Positions 1 to 6,078 of a stretch of 9,607 nucleotides of DNA are shown here, in pieces. Both the position numbers and the translations under genes were made by a program. The stretch is from Methanoregula sp. (GTDB lineage Archaea; Halobacteriota; Methanomicrobia; Methanomicrobiales; Methanospirillaceae). How positions within the stretch are numbered: position 1 is the stretch's first letter; the number at the start of each line of letters is the position of its first letter. The stretch lies in the NCBI GenBank assembly GCA_003157895.1, contig PMKW01000016.1, positions 1-9,607 on the forward strand, given 5' to 3'. The notes beneath the pieces were generated by a model that saw only the letters and a program-made list of their open reading frames with translations, was not told where the DNA came from and made no database searches.

Positions 1-78
1 CGCAATCTCGATCTCATGCTGGACGCCCGAATAGTCGGGACCGCAGGAGAGTTGGGCGATCCGTACCGGTGGTGTCAT
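1..78 (-). CDS. mmp15: Methanogenesis marker protein 15, N-terminal fragment (runs off the window)
   Basis: Only the first 26 codons are present; the gene continues beyond base 1. The fragment contains RIAQLSCGPDYSGVQHEIE. To me this matches the conserved N-terminus of methanogenesis marker 15, an MCR-associated family related to the ATP-dependent activases of 2-hydroxyacyl-CoA dehydratases. The Cys in LSCG (residue 12) is part of the conserved start. The ATG (76-78) overlaps the mmp5 stop in an ATGA arrangement, and a GGAG lies 7 nt upstream, so translational coupling is likely. It is the last visible gene of the atwA-mmp3-mmp6-mmp5 operon. Its function is not established; an ATP-dependent role in MCR maturation is inferred from context and family resemblance. 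Identification rests on a short stretch and on gene order. Confidence 0.72.
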   Translation of the reverse strand, partial: MTPPVRIAQLSCGPDYSGVQHEIEIA

Positions 79-521
79 TTGGGGTCTCCGAGATCGATTA
101 AGAATCGTTTTATTGCCGCAACGAATTTCACACCTTCTTCCTCATTCCGCGGATAGTTCAGGTCGAGTTTGGGAATATCCTTCTGGCGCACGAGAAACTT
201 GATGAGCTCGTTGGTCCTGGCACATCCCATGCAGCCGAATGAGAAGTCGGCGTCGTTGATGATGATGGCGGCCTCGCAGGCCTCGATCATCGGTCCGTAG
301 AGGGCCATGCGGCCCCGTACACCGCTGGGTACTTCCACGGCCGCCCACTTCAGGCCTTTTTTTGGCTCCTCGGGGGTGATCTGCAGCGGTGGCGATTCAA
401 GCCCGGCAGTCTGGATACGTTCGCGGATGGCGACTGCTGAACTGAGCGGGGTATGTCCGAATCGTGCCACCATGTCAGAGAGGATCAGGCTCGTTGCCGG
501 GTAGATGAATACTTTTACCAT
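75..521 (-). CDS. mmp5: Methanogenesis marker protein 5
   Basis: This 148-residue soluble protein begins MVKVFIYPATSLILSDMVAR, which I recognise as the start of the methanogenesis marker 5 family. That family is found almost only in genomes encoding methyl-coenzyme M reductase. The length fits the family. A CMGC motif (C97, C100, within SFGCMGCARTNEL) is the most striking feature and could bind a metal or Fe-S cluster or act in thiol chemistry; C82 lies nearby. No signal peptide or membrane segment is visible. The ATG has an AGGAG 7 nt upstream and lies one base after the mmp6 stop (TGACATG). The gene's own stop overlaps the mmp15 start by 4 nt. The biochemical function is unknown; linkage to atwA and mmp3 suggests assembly or activation of MCR. 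Confidence 0.9.
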   Translation of the reverse strand: MVKVFIYPATSLILSDMVARFGHTPLSSAVAIRERIQTAGLESPPLQITPEEPKKGLKWAAVEVPSGVRGRMALYGPMIEACEAAIIINDADFSFGCMGCARTNELIKFLVRQKDIPKLDLNYPRNEEEGVKFVAAIKRFLIDLGDPK

Positions 522-522
522 G

Positions 523-981
523 TCAGGGCTCCTGTGCGTCGATCAGTTTTTTAAGGAGAGAGGCATCCAGTTTTTTGATATCCAACGGATTTTCGGGGGC
601 CGGAACGGTATTTTCGTCCACGGTGACAAGCGTTTCGAGGCCCCGTGAGACGTACGGGATCACGGTCATCTCGAACTCCATCCCGTGATATCCCGGCCTT
701 GCCCCGCCAAGGTTTGCCCGGCACCGCCGCGAATCTCCCGGGGGGAACCCGCGGTCCTTGATGAAGATATGGGCCGGGTCAATCCTGCGGAGCTCGGCAA
801 TGATGCGGTCAACCTCTTCCTCCTTGCCGGTGATAACGAGGCCAAAACAGGTCTCCTTGATCATGGCCCCTTTCGAGATCTCGTACGCCCGGCTGGCAAG
901 ATCCGCCGGTGTAATATCAAACGACTCCACCACGACATACCTCGTCACCGTGCCCACATATGCCGGGTTATACTCAGTCAC
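523..981 (-). CDS. mmp6: Methanogenesis marker protein 6
   Basis: This 152-residue protein matches the methanogenesis marker 6 family. The recognisable blocks are KETCFGLVITG (C45), the central IKDRGFPPGDSRRCRANLGG (R77-D83 loop, C87) and the MEFEMTVIPYVSRGLETL strand. The two cysteines C45 and C87 sit in the conserved blocks. It starts with GTG, which overlaps the mmp3 stop as GTGA. A GGGAGGT ribosome-binding site at 988-994 supports this start. The stop is one base before the mmp5 ATG. No signal peptide or transmembrane segment is visible. Members occur with MCR in methanogens, but no reaction is known. Position between mmp3 and mmp5 implies a stoichiometric role in the same MCR-related process, which is inference. 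Confidence 0.9.
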   Translation of the reverse strand: MTEYNPAYVGTVTRYVVVESFDITPADLASRAYEISKGAMIKETCFGLVITGKEEEVDRIIAELRRIDPAHIFIKDRGFPPGDSRRCRANLGGARPGYHGMEFEMTVIPYVSRGLETLVTVDENTVPAPENPLDIKKLDASLLKKLIDAQEP

Positions 982-2504
982 CGTTTTACCTCCCTGATAT
1001 ACACGTTCTCCCGCTCCTTTACTTTTTTGAGTTTTTCCGTATCAATGACCCTTCCTATCATATTGGTCCCGTCAAAGGGTTCGGATGTTGGCCCGAACTC
1101 CCGGTTGACCGAGAGGCGGACGCCCACGAGCCCCGCACCTTTGCGGGAATCGTTGGTAATGGCAAGGCCGGCCGCCGGGGCCTCGTCCACCGGTGAATTT
1201 TCCGGGTTGAGCTTGATGCCCACCGGGATTTCCGGCTTGAACAGTACTACATCATCGAACTTGAAAAAGACCGGTAGCATGCCGGTATCGTGCTCAACAA
1301 GACCGGTGATCCTCCGGAAGACCGCACAGCTTGCCGGTGCATGTGCATCGTCAAGCTCGATATCGATCACCTTATCAAACGGTGCGGTCGTGACGGTCGC
1401 CTTTCGTTCGGCCAGCACGTCCAGCGTGGTACCGGGGTCCTGGGAGACAACGATCCGCTCCGCGAGGTCCTTGTCAATGATCAGGGAAAAACCCCGGGCC
1501 AGTGCAATCTCTTTTGCCCGCTGGACCGGCAGGCCGAGCAGGTCGATTCGTTCCGGCTGCACGCTCACCGCGATTATGTCGTGCTCCTGCGCAAGCCGGA
1601 CAAGCTCGATGCCCTGTACCACCTGCCCGGCAATGCTGTGTACCATGCTGCTCGGGACATCGGTGCGGTAGATGAAGACACCCCCGGCAGCCTTTCCCGT
1701 TGCCCGGACCGTCACGGCACCCTCTCGCCGCGGGTGATGGTATTCCCGAATAACATCCGTCCCTGACCGCCTGAGGTCCGCGATATGGGTGCTGGTTGCC
1801 CGGTCCACGACAAAACGCCCGGACTGCAGTGCAAGGAGCATGTGCTCCACGCTTCCGGCCGCTTCCGTCGTGATTTTTTCCGGGGAAAAGCCCTGTGCCA
1901 TGACAGCCACACGGGTCACTACCTGCATCCCGTCCTCAAGGACAAGGCCTGAGTCGGTCGTGGTGAATGAGCGGCTGGTGTCAGCCCAGCTGATCACCGG
2001 CTCGATCTTTGTCACCTTGTCGCCGGCAGACCAGCGGTCGAGAACCCCCCGGCCGCTGACAACGTTCCCGATGATGCCCCCCAGCTCATCGGCACCCTGG
2101 TCGGCTGAATGCCGGCTCCTGGAAAAGATAAGGTACGAATGTGCCGGGTCGTATCCCCCGCAACCGAGGATGAGATCGCCCCGCTCGTACAGGTGCGGTT
2201 TTCTTGCGGGATGGATATCGGAGGGAAACGGCCCGAATGCTGCCGCATAGCGGTCCTGCCAGTGGAGCGCCAGCTGCGGGACGATTGCCGGCGATTCGAG
2301 AAACGTTGCATGCTCACCGGTGAGCTCGACCATGATCTGGCCCGCGGTCGTGCTGATGGCAAGGCTGCCGGTCTTTGCCTGCTCCTGGGTTGCCGGGCGG
2401 ATGATCGCCACTGCACAGCCCGGAGGGTGGTCTTTTAAGACACTTCCCAGGGTACTGCCTGCAGCAATAACCAGCCTCTCCCCGTCGACATGGATGGTGA
2501 CCAT
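978..2504 (-). CDS. mmp3: Methanogenesis marker protein 3 (MCR activation complex subunit)
   Basis: This 508-residue protein belongs to the methanogenesis marker 3 (UPF0288) family. Recent structural work on the ATP-driven MCR activation complex reported Mmp3 as a component together with McrC, Mmp7, Mmp17 and A2. Residues 1-35 resemble a ThiS/MoaD-like beta-grasp start (VTIHVDGERL..AGSTLGSVL). Residues 138-170 (ELGGIIGNVVSGRGVLDRW..GDKV..IEPV) and 470-486 (FGPTSEPFDGTNMIGRV) resemble cyclophilin-type segments. Only three cysteines are present (C30, C115, C393). An in-frame GTG at 2508-2510 would add two residues. I chose the ATG at 2502-2504 because GAGGTGA (2507-2513) sits just upstream of it and would overlap the GTG. 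The stop overlaps the mmp6 GTG. The fold assignments are my inference. Confidence 0.9.
   Translation of the reverse strand: MVTIHVDGERLVIAAGSTLGSVLKDHPPGCAVAIIRPATQEQAKTGSLAISTTAGQIMVELTGEHATFLESPAIVPQLALHWQDRYAAAFGPFPSDIHPARKPHLYERGDLILGCGGYDPAHSYLIFSRSRHSADQGADELGGIIGNVVSGRGVLDRWSAGDKVTKIEPVISWADTSRSFTTTDSGLVLEDGMQVVTRVAVMAQGFSPEKITTEAAGSVEHMLLALQSGRFVVDRATSTHIADLRRSGTDVIREYHHPRREGAVTVRATGKAAGGVFIYRTDVPSSMVHSIAGQVVQGIELVRLAQEHDIIAVSVQPERIDLLGLPVQRAKEIALARGFSLIIDKDLAERIVVSQDPGTTLDVLAERKATVTTAPFDKVIDIELDDAHAPASCAVFRRITGLVEHDTGMLPVFFKFDDVVLFKPEIPVGIKLNPENSPVDEAPAAGLAITNDSRKGAGLVGVRLSVNREFGPTSEPFDGTNMIGRVIDTEKLKKVKERENVYIREVKR
988..994 (-). promoter_or_regulatory. Ribosome-binding site supporting the GTG start of mmp6
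   Basis: GGGAGGT on the minus strand lies 6 nt before the GTG at 979-981. It sits inside the 3' end of mmp3 and justifies calling a GTG start that overlaps the mmp3 TGA in a GTGA arrangement. Confidence 0.7.
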
Positions 2505-2506
2505 CG

Positions 2507-2514
2507 TCACCTCA
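2507..2514 (-). promoter_or_regulatory. Ribosome-binding site of mmp3, overlapping the atwA stop codon
   Basis: Read on the minus strand the junction is TGAGGTGACGATG. The atwA stop TGA (2512-2514) runs directly into GAGGTGA, a near-complete match to the archaeal anti-16S sequence, and the ATG of mmp3 follows 2 nt later (5 nt after GAGG). Ribosomes finishing atwA would sit on the mmp3 initiation site, which predicts termination-reinitiation coupling. This site decides the mmp3 start in favour of the ATG. Confidence 0.75.
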
Positions 2515-4143
2515 GGGCACCGGGGGGGCCGGCTGGCTCATGACCTTGCGCTCTTCTGCAGTCAGGTGTGCCAGTACTTCTGCGGTCTTGCCGATCTCAA
2601 CGATCTTGCCTCCCCGCATCAGGGCAAGACGGTCGCAGATGTCCCGCACAAAGTCCATGTCATGCGAGACAACGATGAATGTCTCATCCATCTCTTCACG
2701 GGCATGCATGATGGAATGCTTCACGTCTATCTTGGTGATGGGGTCCATGGTGCCCGTAGGCTCGTCAAGGATCACGAGACGCGGCTCGCGGATGAGCACC
2801 TGTGCGAGGGCAACGCGGTGCCGCTCCCCTTCCGAGAGCTGCCCGGGCATCCGTTCCAGGATCTCCTTGCTTTTCGCTTCGGAAAAACCGGCCATCCGGA
2901 GCGTCACGAGCGCCTTTCTCATGGCGAGCTCCTTGGGGAACTCAAGGCCAATCGCATCGGTCAGGTTATCGAGCACCGTGCGGTGCGGGAAGAGGTCGTA
3001 CTCCTGGTGGAGGAGCCCGATATAGGCAGTTGCCCTGCCCCGCTGGTCAACGCCCGGCTTGGTCATGTCGACCCATTCCTCACCGATCCGGATATTTATC
3101 TCGCCGCTGGTTGGTTCGATGAGGCCGGCAATGATGCCGGAGAGGGTGGTCTTGCCTGCCCCGCTCTTCCCGATGATGCCGAAGATCTCCTTGGTCTGGA
3201 CTTCGAACGAGACCCCGTTGACCGCCTTGATCATGCCGCGGTCGACTGAGATGTAGCGCTTGACCAGGTCGCGGGCGACCACCATCTTCTCCCCCAGTTC
3301 GGCCTCTTCGAACTTCTCGCTGTCATCGTAGCCCTTCATGAACTGCGCGATGACATCCTTTGGCGCCCCGATAGCAGTGATGCTGCCGTCATCGAGCAGG
3401 ATGGCGCGGCTTGCCACGTCCTCAATCACCTGTGAGAAGTGGGACGTGACCACGATCCCCATGTTGTTGGCCTTTGCTGCCTGCGAAAGCATCTCATGCA
3501 CGATCTTTGCCGTGCCGGTGTCGAGCGTCCCGGTCGGCTCATCGGCAAAGAGCACAAAGGGCTCTTTTGCGAGCTGGCGGGCGAGGACGACCCGCTGTTT
3601 CTCGCCTCCCGAGAGGTCGCGGGCGATGTGCATCATCCTGTGCGAGAGCCGCACCTGGTCGATGAGGTCGGCTGCACGGTTGATGGCCTGTTCGGGGGGA
3701 TAGTCGATATCGTCGAGGGCATGAAGGACGTTCTCGATGACCCTGTCGTCGCCGTACAGGGCAAAGGTGCGCTGGAACATGATGGCCGTCCGGCGTATCA
3801 GGCGGCGCCGGAGCGTCTCGTCCTTCTCGTTCCAGAGGTCGATGTCCTGTGCAGTCATGGTGCCGCCGCAATGCGGGCATGGCTTTCCGGCAGCGCTCCC
3901 GACATCGAGGTATGCACACCCGTTGCAGACAGCGGTGTGGTAAATGATCCTGCCGCTCGTCGGCGGCTGTTCCACGCCCCGCATGAGGTGCATGAGAACG
4001 GTCTTTCCTGCACCGCTCCTGCCAATGATCCCCAGGATCTCGCCTTCGGCAATCTCAAAAGAGATATTCTTGAGAACCGCACTGCCATCAAAATCCATGC
4101 AGAGGTTCTCGACCGTGATCAGTGGAGCCTTCATAATACCCAT
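2512..4143 (-). CDS. atwA: Methyl-coenzyme M reductase system component A2, twin ABC ATPase
   Basis: This soluble 543-residue protein with two ABC ATPase domains is the A2 component, whose ATP hydrolysis drives reductive activation of MCR (Ni of F430 to Ni(I)). Domain 1 has Walker A GRSGAGKT (41-48), Q124, signature LSGGEKQ (177-183), Walker B with D201/E202, and H235. Domain 2 has Walker A GKSGAGKT (325-332), Q380, a variant signature LSEGE (436-440), Walker B with D460/E461, and H494. No transmembrane part exists, so it is not a transporter. A four-cysteine zinc-ribbon-like insert (CNGC 73-76, CPHC 89-92) sits inside domain 1. The start is ambiguous: a 9-bp tandem duplication supplies ATGs at 4143 and 4134, and the shorter form fits the usual N-terminus slightly better. 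It is the first gene of the operon, with a clear TATA box upstream. Confidence 0.93.
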   Translation of the reverse strand: MGIMKAPLITVENLCMDFDGSAVLKNISFEIAEGEILGIIGRSGAGKTVLMHLMRGVEQPPTSGRIIYHTAVCNGCAYLDVGSAAGKPCPHCGGTMTAQDIDLWNEKDETLRRRLIRRTAIMFQRTFALYGDDRVIENVLHALDDIDYPPEQAINRAADLIDQVRLSHRMMHIARDLSGGEKQRVVLARQLAKEPFVLFADEPTGTLDTGTAKIVHEMLSQAAKANNMGIVVTSHFSQVIEDVASRAILLDDGSITAIGAPKDVIAQFMKGYDDSEKFEEAELGEKMVVARDLVKRYISVDRGMIKAVNGVSFEVQTKEIFGIIGKSGAGKTTLSGIIAGLIEPTSGEINIRIGEEWVDMTKPGVDQRGRATAYIGLLHQEYDLFPHRTVLDNLTDAIGLEFPKELAMRKALVTLRMAGFSEAKSKEILERMPGQLSEGERHRVALAQVLIREPRLVILDEPTGTMDPITKIDVKHSIMHAREEMDETFIVVSHDMDFVRDICDRLALMRGGKIVEIGKTAEVLAHLTAEERKVMSQPAPPVP

Positions 4144-4149
4144 AATACC
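4132..4149 (-). repeat. atwA: Tandem 9-bp duplication containing the atwA start codon
   Basis: On the minus strand GGTATTATG is repeated twice back to back, so that two in-frame ATGs, at 4141-4143 and 4132-4134, have identical upstream contexts. The duplication adds three residues (GIM) if the first ATG is used. A third related stretch (CATTATGGTA) lies a little upstream. Confidence 0.7.
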
Positions 4150-4162
4150 CTTATACCATAAT

Positions 4163-4204
4163 GTACCACAGGTCGCATATTACCTTTTATATGCAGTACC
4201 ACAG
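4163..4204. repeat. Inverted repeat and 9-bp direct repeats around the atwA TATA box
   Basis: GTACCACAG occurs perfectly at 4163-4171 and again at 4196-4204, 33 bp apart (about three helical turns). Between them is the inverted repeat GCATAT (4175-4180) with ATATGC (4189-4194), spacer 8 bp, whose right arm overlaps the TATA box. One direct-repeat copy lies upstream of the TATA box and the other about where transcription should start. The layout looks like operator sites for a regulator of MCR-activation genes; that role is inferred. Confidence 0.45.
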
Positions 4205-5037
4205 CCGTCACGATCGCAATTTTTCCGGCTCGCAATCAGATCCTGCACAATGGTCACCACTTCCCTGACATTTTTTACCACATAGTCCGCCTCCTTGTAG
4301 AGTTCTTCCGGCCGGTCGCCTTGCTGCTGGACCGTGAGGATGGCGATATCGGCGTTCCGCATGGCACCCAGGTCGTTGATCCCGTCCCCGACCATGAGCA
4401 CCCGGTCGTATTCCTGCCGGAGGTCGCTGACGATCTGTGCCTTAACGGTCGGCGTTGCCACGCCATAGACCCGGTCCCGCGGGATGCCGAGATGGTCGGC
4501 CATCCGTTCCAGTTTCGTGACCCGGTCGCCGGAAGCGATGAACGTCGGCACTCCCATGCGGTGGAGGGCCGTTACCGCCTCCTTTGCCCCTTCGAACGGC
4601 CAGCCCCCCGCCGTGATACCAAACTCGATGCCCTGCTGTTCCATGTTGATGATTGCCCCGGAATTCAGGGTCACGACCGATTCTTCCCTGCAGACCGTCC
4701 AGACATTGCGGATACATTCCTGGAGGTCGCCTACCCGTGCGCGATCATCGGTATAGAGGATGTCGCCGATCTCGTCTGCGGTCGTAATCTTCCGCGTGCA
4801 GCTGATGCCAAAGCCGATGTCGTGCCGGACAAGATATTCCGAGAGGATTGCTTCCGGGGGTGCTGCCATCAGGTCCTGGGAGTGGACGGGGAGCACGATC
4901 AGCACCCGGTCGGGAGAACTGAAGGTGAGGGTCGTTGTCTCGATCCCGGGGAGCAGTTTGTTGTTGCGGATATCCTTTGCAACCCGGTAGGTGTTCAGGA
5001 GCGTCCCCGCACTGTCGAAAACAACGGCTACTGACAT
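4180..5037 (-). CDS. Soluble HAD-superfamily protein, P-type-ATPase-like (MJ0968 type)
   Basis: This 285-residue protein carries the four HAD motifs: FDSAGTLL (nucleophile D8), FIASGDR (S169), a conserved lysine in TPTVKAQ (K199) and MVGDGINDLGAM (D218, D222). The GDGIND block and overall order resemble the phosphorylation domain of P-type ATPases. The closest type I recognise is the soluble MJ0968 family of methanogens, which also has DSAGT. No membrane segments are seen. Residue D+2, an acid in HAD phosphatases and Thr in P-type pumps (DKTGT), is Ala10, so the chemistry is uncertain. I chose the ATG at 5035-5037 because AGGGAG lies 7 nt upstream; an upstream ATG at 5079 lacks such a site and would intrude on the divergent gene. 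The tail ends in two cysteines (C274, C279). The substrate is unknown. Confidence 0.72.
   Translation of the reverse strand: MSVAVVFDSAGTLLNTYRVAKDIRNNKLLPGIETTTLTFSSPDRVLIVLPVHSQDLMAAPPEAILSEYLVRHDIGFGISCTRKITTADEIGDILYTDDRARVGDLQECIRNVWTVCREESVVTLNSGAIINMEQQGIEFGITAGGWPFEGAKEAVTALHRMGVPTFIASGDRVTKLERMADHLGIPRDRVYGVATPTVKAQIVSDLRQEYDRVLMVGDGINDLGAMRNADIAILTVQQQGDRPEELYKEADYVVKNVREVVTIVQDLIASRKNCDRDGCGTAYKR
4183..4194 (-). promoter_or_regulatory. TATA box of the atwA-mmp operon
   Basis: The minus strand reads GCATATAAAAGG, with ATATAAAA a good archaeal TATA box. Its centre is about 45 bp upstream of the first atwA ATG. Transcription would therefore start near 4162-4165 and give a leader of roughly 20 nt. 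The element lies within the last codons of the upstream HAD gene (stop TAA at 4180-4182), so the promoter is intragenic. No convincing purine-rich BRE is seen directly upstream. Confidence 0.6.
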
Positions 5038-5096
5038 GACTTTGCTCCCTGCAATAAATCTATGTACTTTTCTGCTCATTCATTAGAGTGATGCTG
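5038..5096. promoter_or_regulatory. Divergent intergenic region between the HAD gene and the R15P isomerase gene
   Basis: Only 59 bp separate the two chosen start codons, so two promoters must overlap or lie in the neighbouring coding ends. An AT-rich stretch AATAAATC (5053-5060) is placed correctly to act as a weak TATA element for the plus-strand gene, with start near 5083. On the minus strand TAATGAAT (5079-5086) is a weak candidate for the HAD gene. Neither is a strong match; the assignment is inference from spacing. Confidence 0.3.
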
Positions 5097-6059
5097 ATGT
5101 CCGTATCTGAAACCGCAGAGAAGATAAAGAGCATGGAGATCCGGGGTGCCGGCCGGATCGCCCGGGCAGCTGCCGAAGCGCTCAGGGACCATGCGCTCTC
5201 CCTGAGGACAGGAGATCTGCCGGTGTTTTCCGTGGAGATGGAGAAGGCTGCCGACACCCTCGTCGCCACGCGCCCGACTGCGGTATCGCTCCCGAATGCG
5301 GTTCATATCGTCATGACCGGCCTTGAACAGGCAAAGGACACCGAAGATGCCCGGTCCGGGCTGGTCCGCAGGGCCGAGGGGTTCATCCGGTCGTCCCGCT
5401 CTGCAGTAGAGAACATTGCCCGGTTCGGCGCCCGCCATATCCGTGACGGCGACACGATCCTGACCCACTGCAACTCCGAGGTTGCGCTCGGGTGCATCAT
5501 CGAGGCGCACCGGAGCGGCAAGGATATCGAGGTCTTCGCCACCGAAGTACGGCCAAGGAACCAGGGGCATATCACGATACGGACCCTCAACGACGCCGGC
5601 ATTAAAACGAACTTTATTGTTGATTCCGCTGTCCGCTCCTTCATCCACGACATCGATCTCGTGATCGTCGGCGCCGATGCCGTCACGGTCAACGGGGCAG
5701 TGGTGAACAAGATCGGTACGGCTCAGGTTGCCCATACGGCGAAAGAGGCGCGGGTGAACGTGATCGTGGCTGCAGAGACCTATAAGTTTGCCCCGCGAAC
5801 CGTCATCGGGGACCTCATCCGGATCGAGGAGCGGTCCCCGGATGAGGTCCTGCCGGCAGCGATTGCAAAAACACTCCCGAACGTGACCGTGCGCAACCCG
5901 GCGTTCGATGTGACCCCGGCAGAATATATCGACCTGATCGTTACCGAAGCCGGGGCGATCCCCCCGCAGATGGCGTATGTGATCATCAGGGAATATCTTG
6001 GCTGGGGTATTGAGGAGTTCCAGAAATCCCTTGACCTCAACCATCATCCGGAGGGATAA
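5097..6059 (+). CDS. Ribose-1,5-bisphosphate isomerase (AMP pathway, RubisCO III supply)
   Basis: This 320-residue protein of the eIF2B-like isomerase family converts ribose-1,5-bisphosphate to ribulose-1,5-bisphosphate. It acts after AMP phosphorylase and before form III RubisCO in archaeal nucleoside degradation. The family fingerprint is complete: ILTHCNSEVALG with the catalytic Cys, ATEVRPRNQGH, and IVGADAVTVNGAVVNKIGT with the catalytic Asp. Counted from the first possible start these are C128 and D197. They keep the 69-residue separation of Cys133 and Asp202 in the characterised Thermococcus enzyme. Possible starts are GTG 5088, ATG 5091 and ATG 5097. I prefer 5097 because GAGTGAT (5086-5092), a near-match to the archaeal ribosome-binding site, precedes it by 4 nt. 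Partner genes (deoA-type AMP phosphorylase, rbcL) are not in the window. A translation initiation factor role is unlikely given the motifs. Confidence 0.88.
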   Translation: MSVSETAEKIKSMEIRGAGRIARAAAEALRDHALSLRTGDLPVFSVEMEKAADTLVATRPTAVSLPNAVHIVMTGLEQAKDTEDARSGLVRRAEGFIRSSRSAVENIARFGARHIRDGDTILTHCNSEVALGCIIEAHRSGKDIEVFATEVRPRNQGHITIRTLNDAGIKTNFIVDSAVRSFIHDIDLVIVGADAVTVNGAVVNKIGTAQVAHTAKEARVNVIVAAETYKFAPRTVIGDLIRIEERSPDEVLPAAIAKTLPNVTVRNPAFDVTPAEYIDLIVTEAGAIPPQMAYVIIREYLGWGIEEFQKSLDLNHHPEG

Positions 6060-6062
6060 TGG
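6041..6062 (+). repeat. Imperfect hairpin over the R15P isomerase stop codon
   Basis: CCATCATCC (6041-6049) pairs with GGATAATGG (6054-6062) with one mismatch and a 4-nt GGAG loop. The stop TAA (6057-6059) lies in the 3' arm. No T-run follows, so it is not a typical archaeal terminator; it may protect the 3' end of the mRNA. Confidence 0.45.
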
Positions 6063-6078
6063 TGCCGGAGTGCCTTTG

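Noticed and set aside
685..1671. Long plus-strand open frame of 328 codons
   Set aside because: It lies antisense to mmp6 and mmp3, which are recognised families with ribosome-binding sites. Its composition is Ser/Arg/Pro/Thr-rich, as expected of a GC-rich shadow frame, and it contains no recognisable motif.
2320..3249. Plus-strand open frame of 309 codons across mmp3 and atwA
   Set aside because: It crosses the junction of two confidently assigned minus-strand genes and shows no motif; it is a shadow frame.
2512..4143. ABC transporter ATPase of a membrane exporter
   Set aside because: There is no permease gene nearby. The twin-ATPase layout with the zinc-ribbon insert and the mmp neighbours identify component A2.
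3439..4161. Plus-strand open frame of 240 codons opposite the first ABC domain of A2
   Set aside because: The minus strand carries complete Walker, signature and H-loop motifs. The plus-strand frame has no recognisable domain and runs over the atwA start region.
5038..5079. Upstream ATG at 5079 as start of the HAD gene
   Set aside because: It would add 14 residues not typical of the family (the fold starts at VAVVFDSAGT), has no ribosome-binding site and would leave under 20 bp to the divergent gene. The internal ATG at 5037 has AGGGAG at proper spacing.
5076..6047. Minus-strand open frame of 323 codons opposite the R15P isomerase gene
   Set aside because: It mirrors the codon structure of the isomerase gene almost end to end, has His/Asp/Arg/Gly-rich low-information sequence and no family resemblance.
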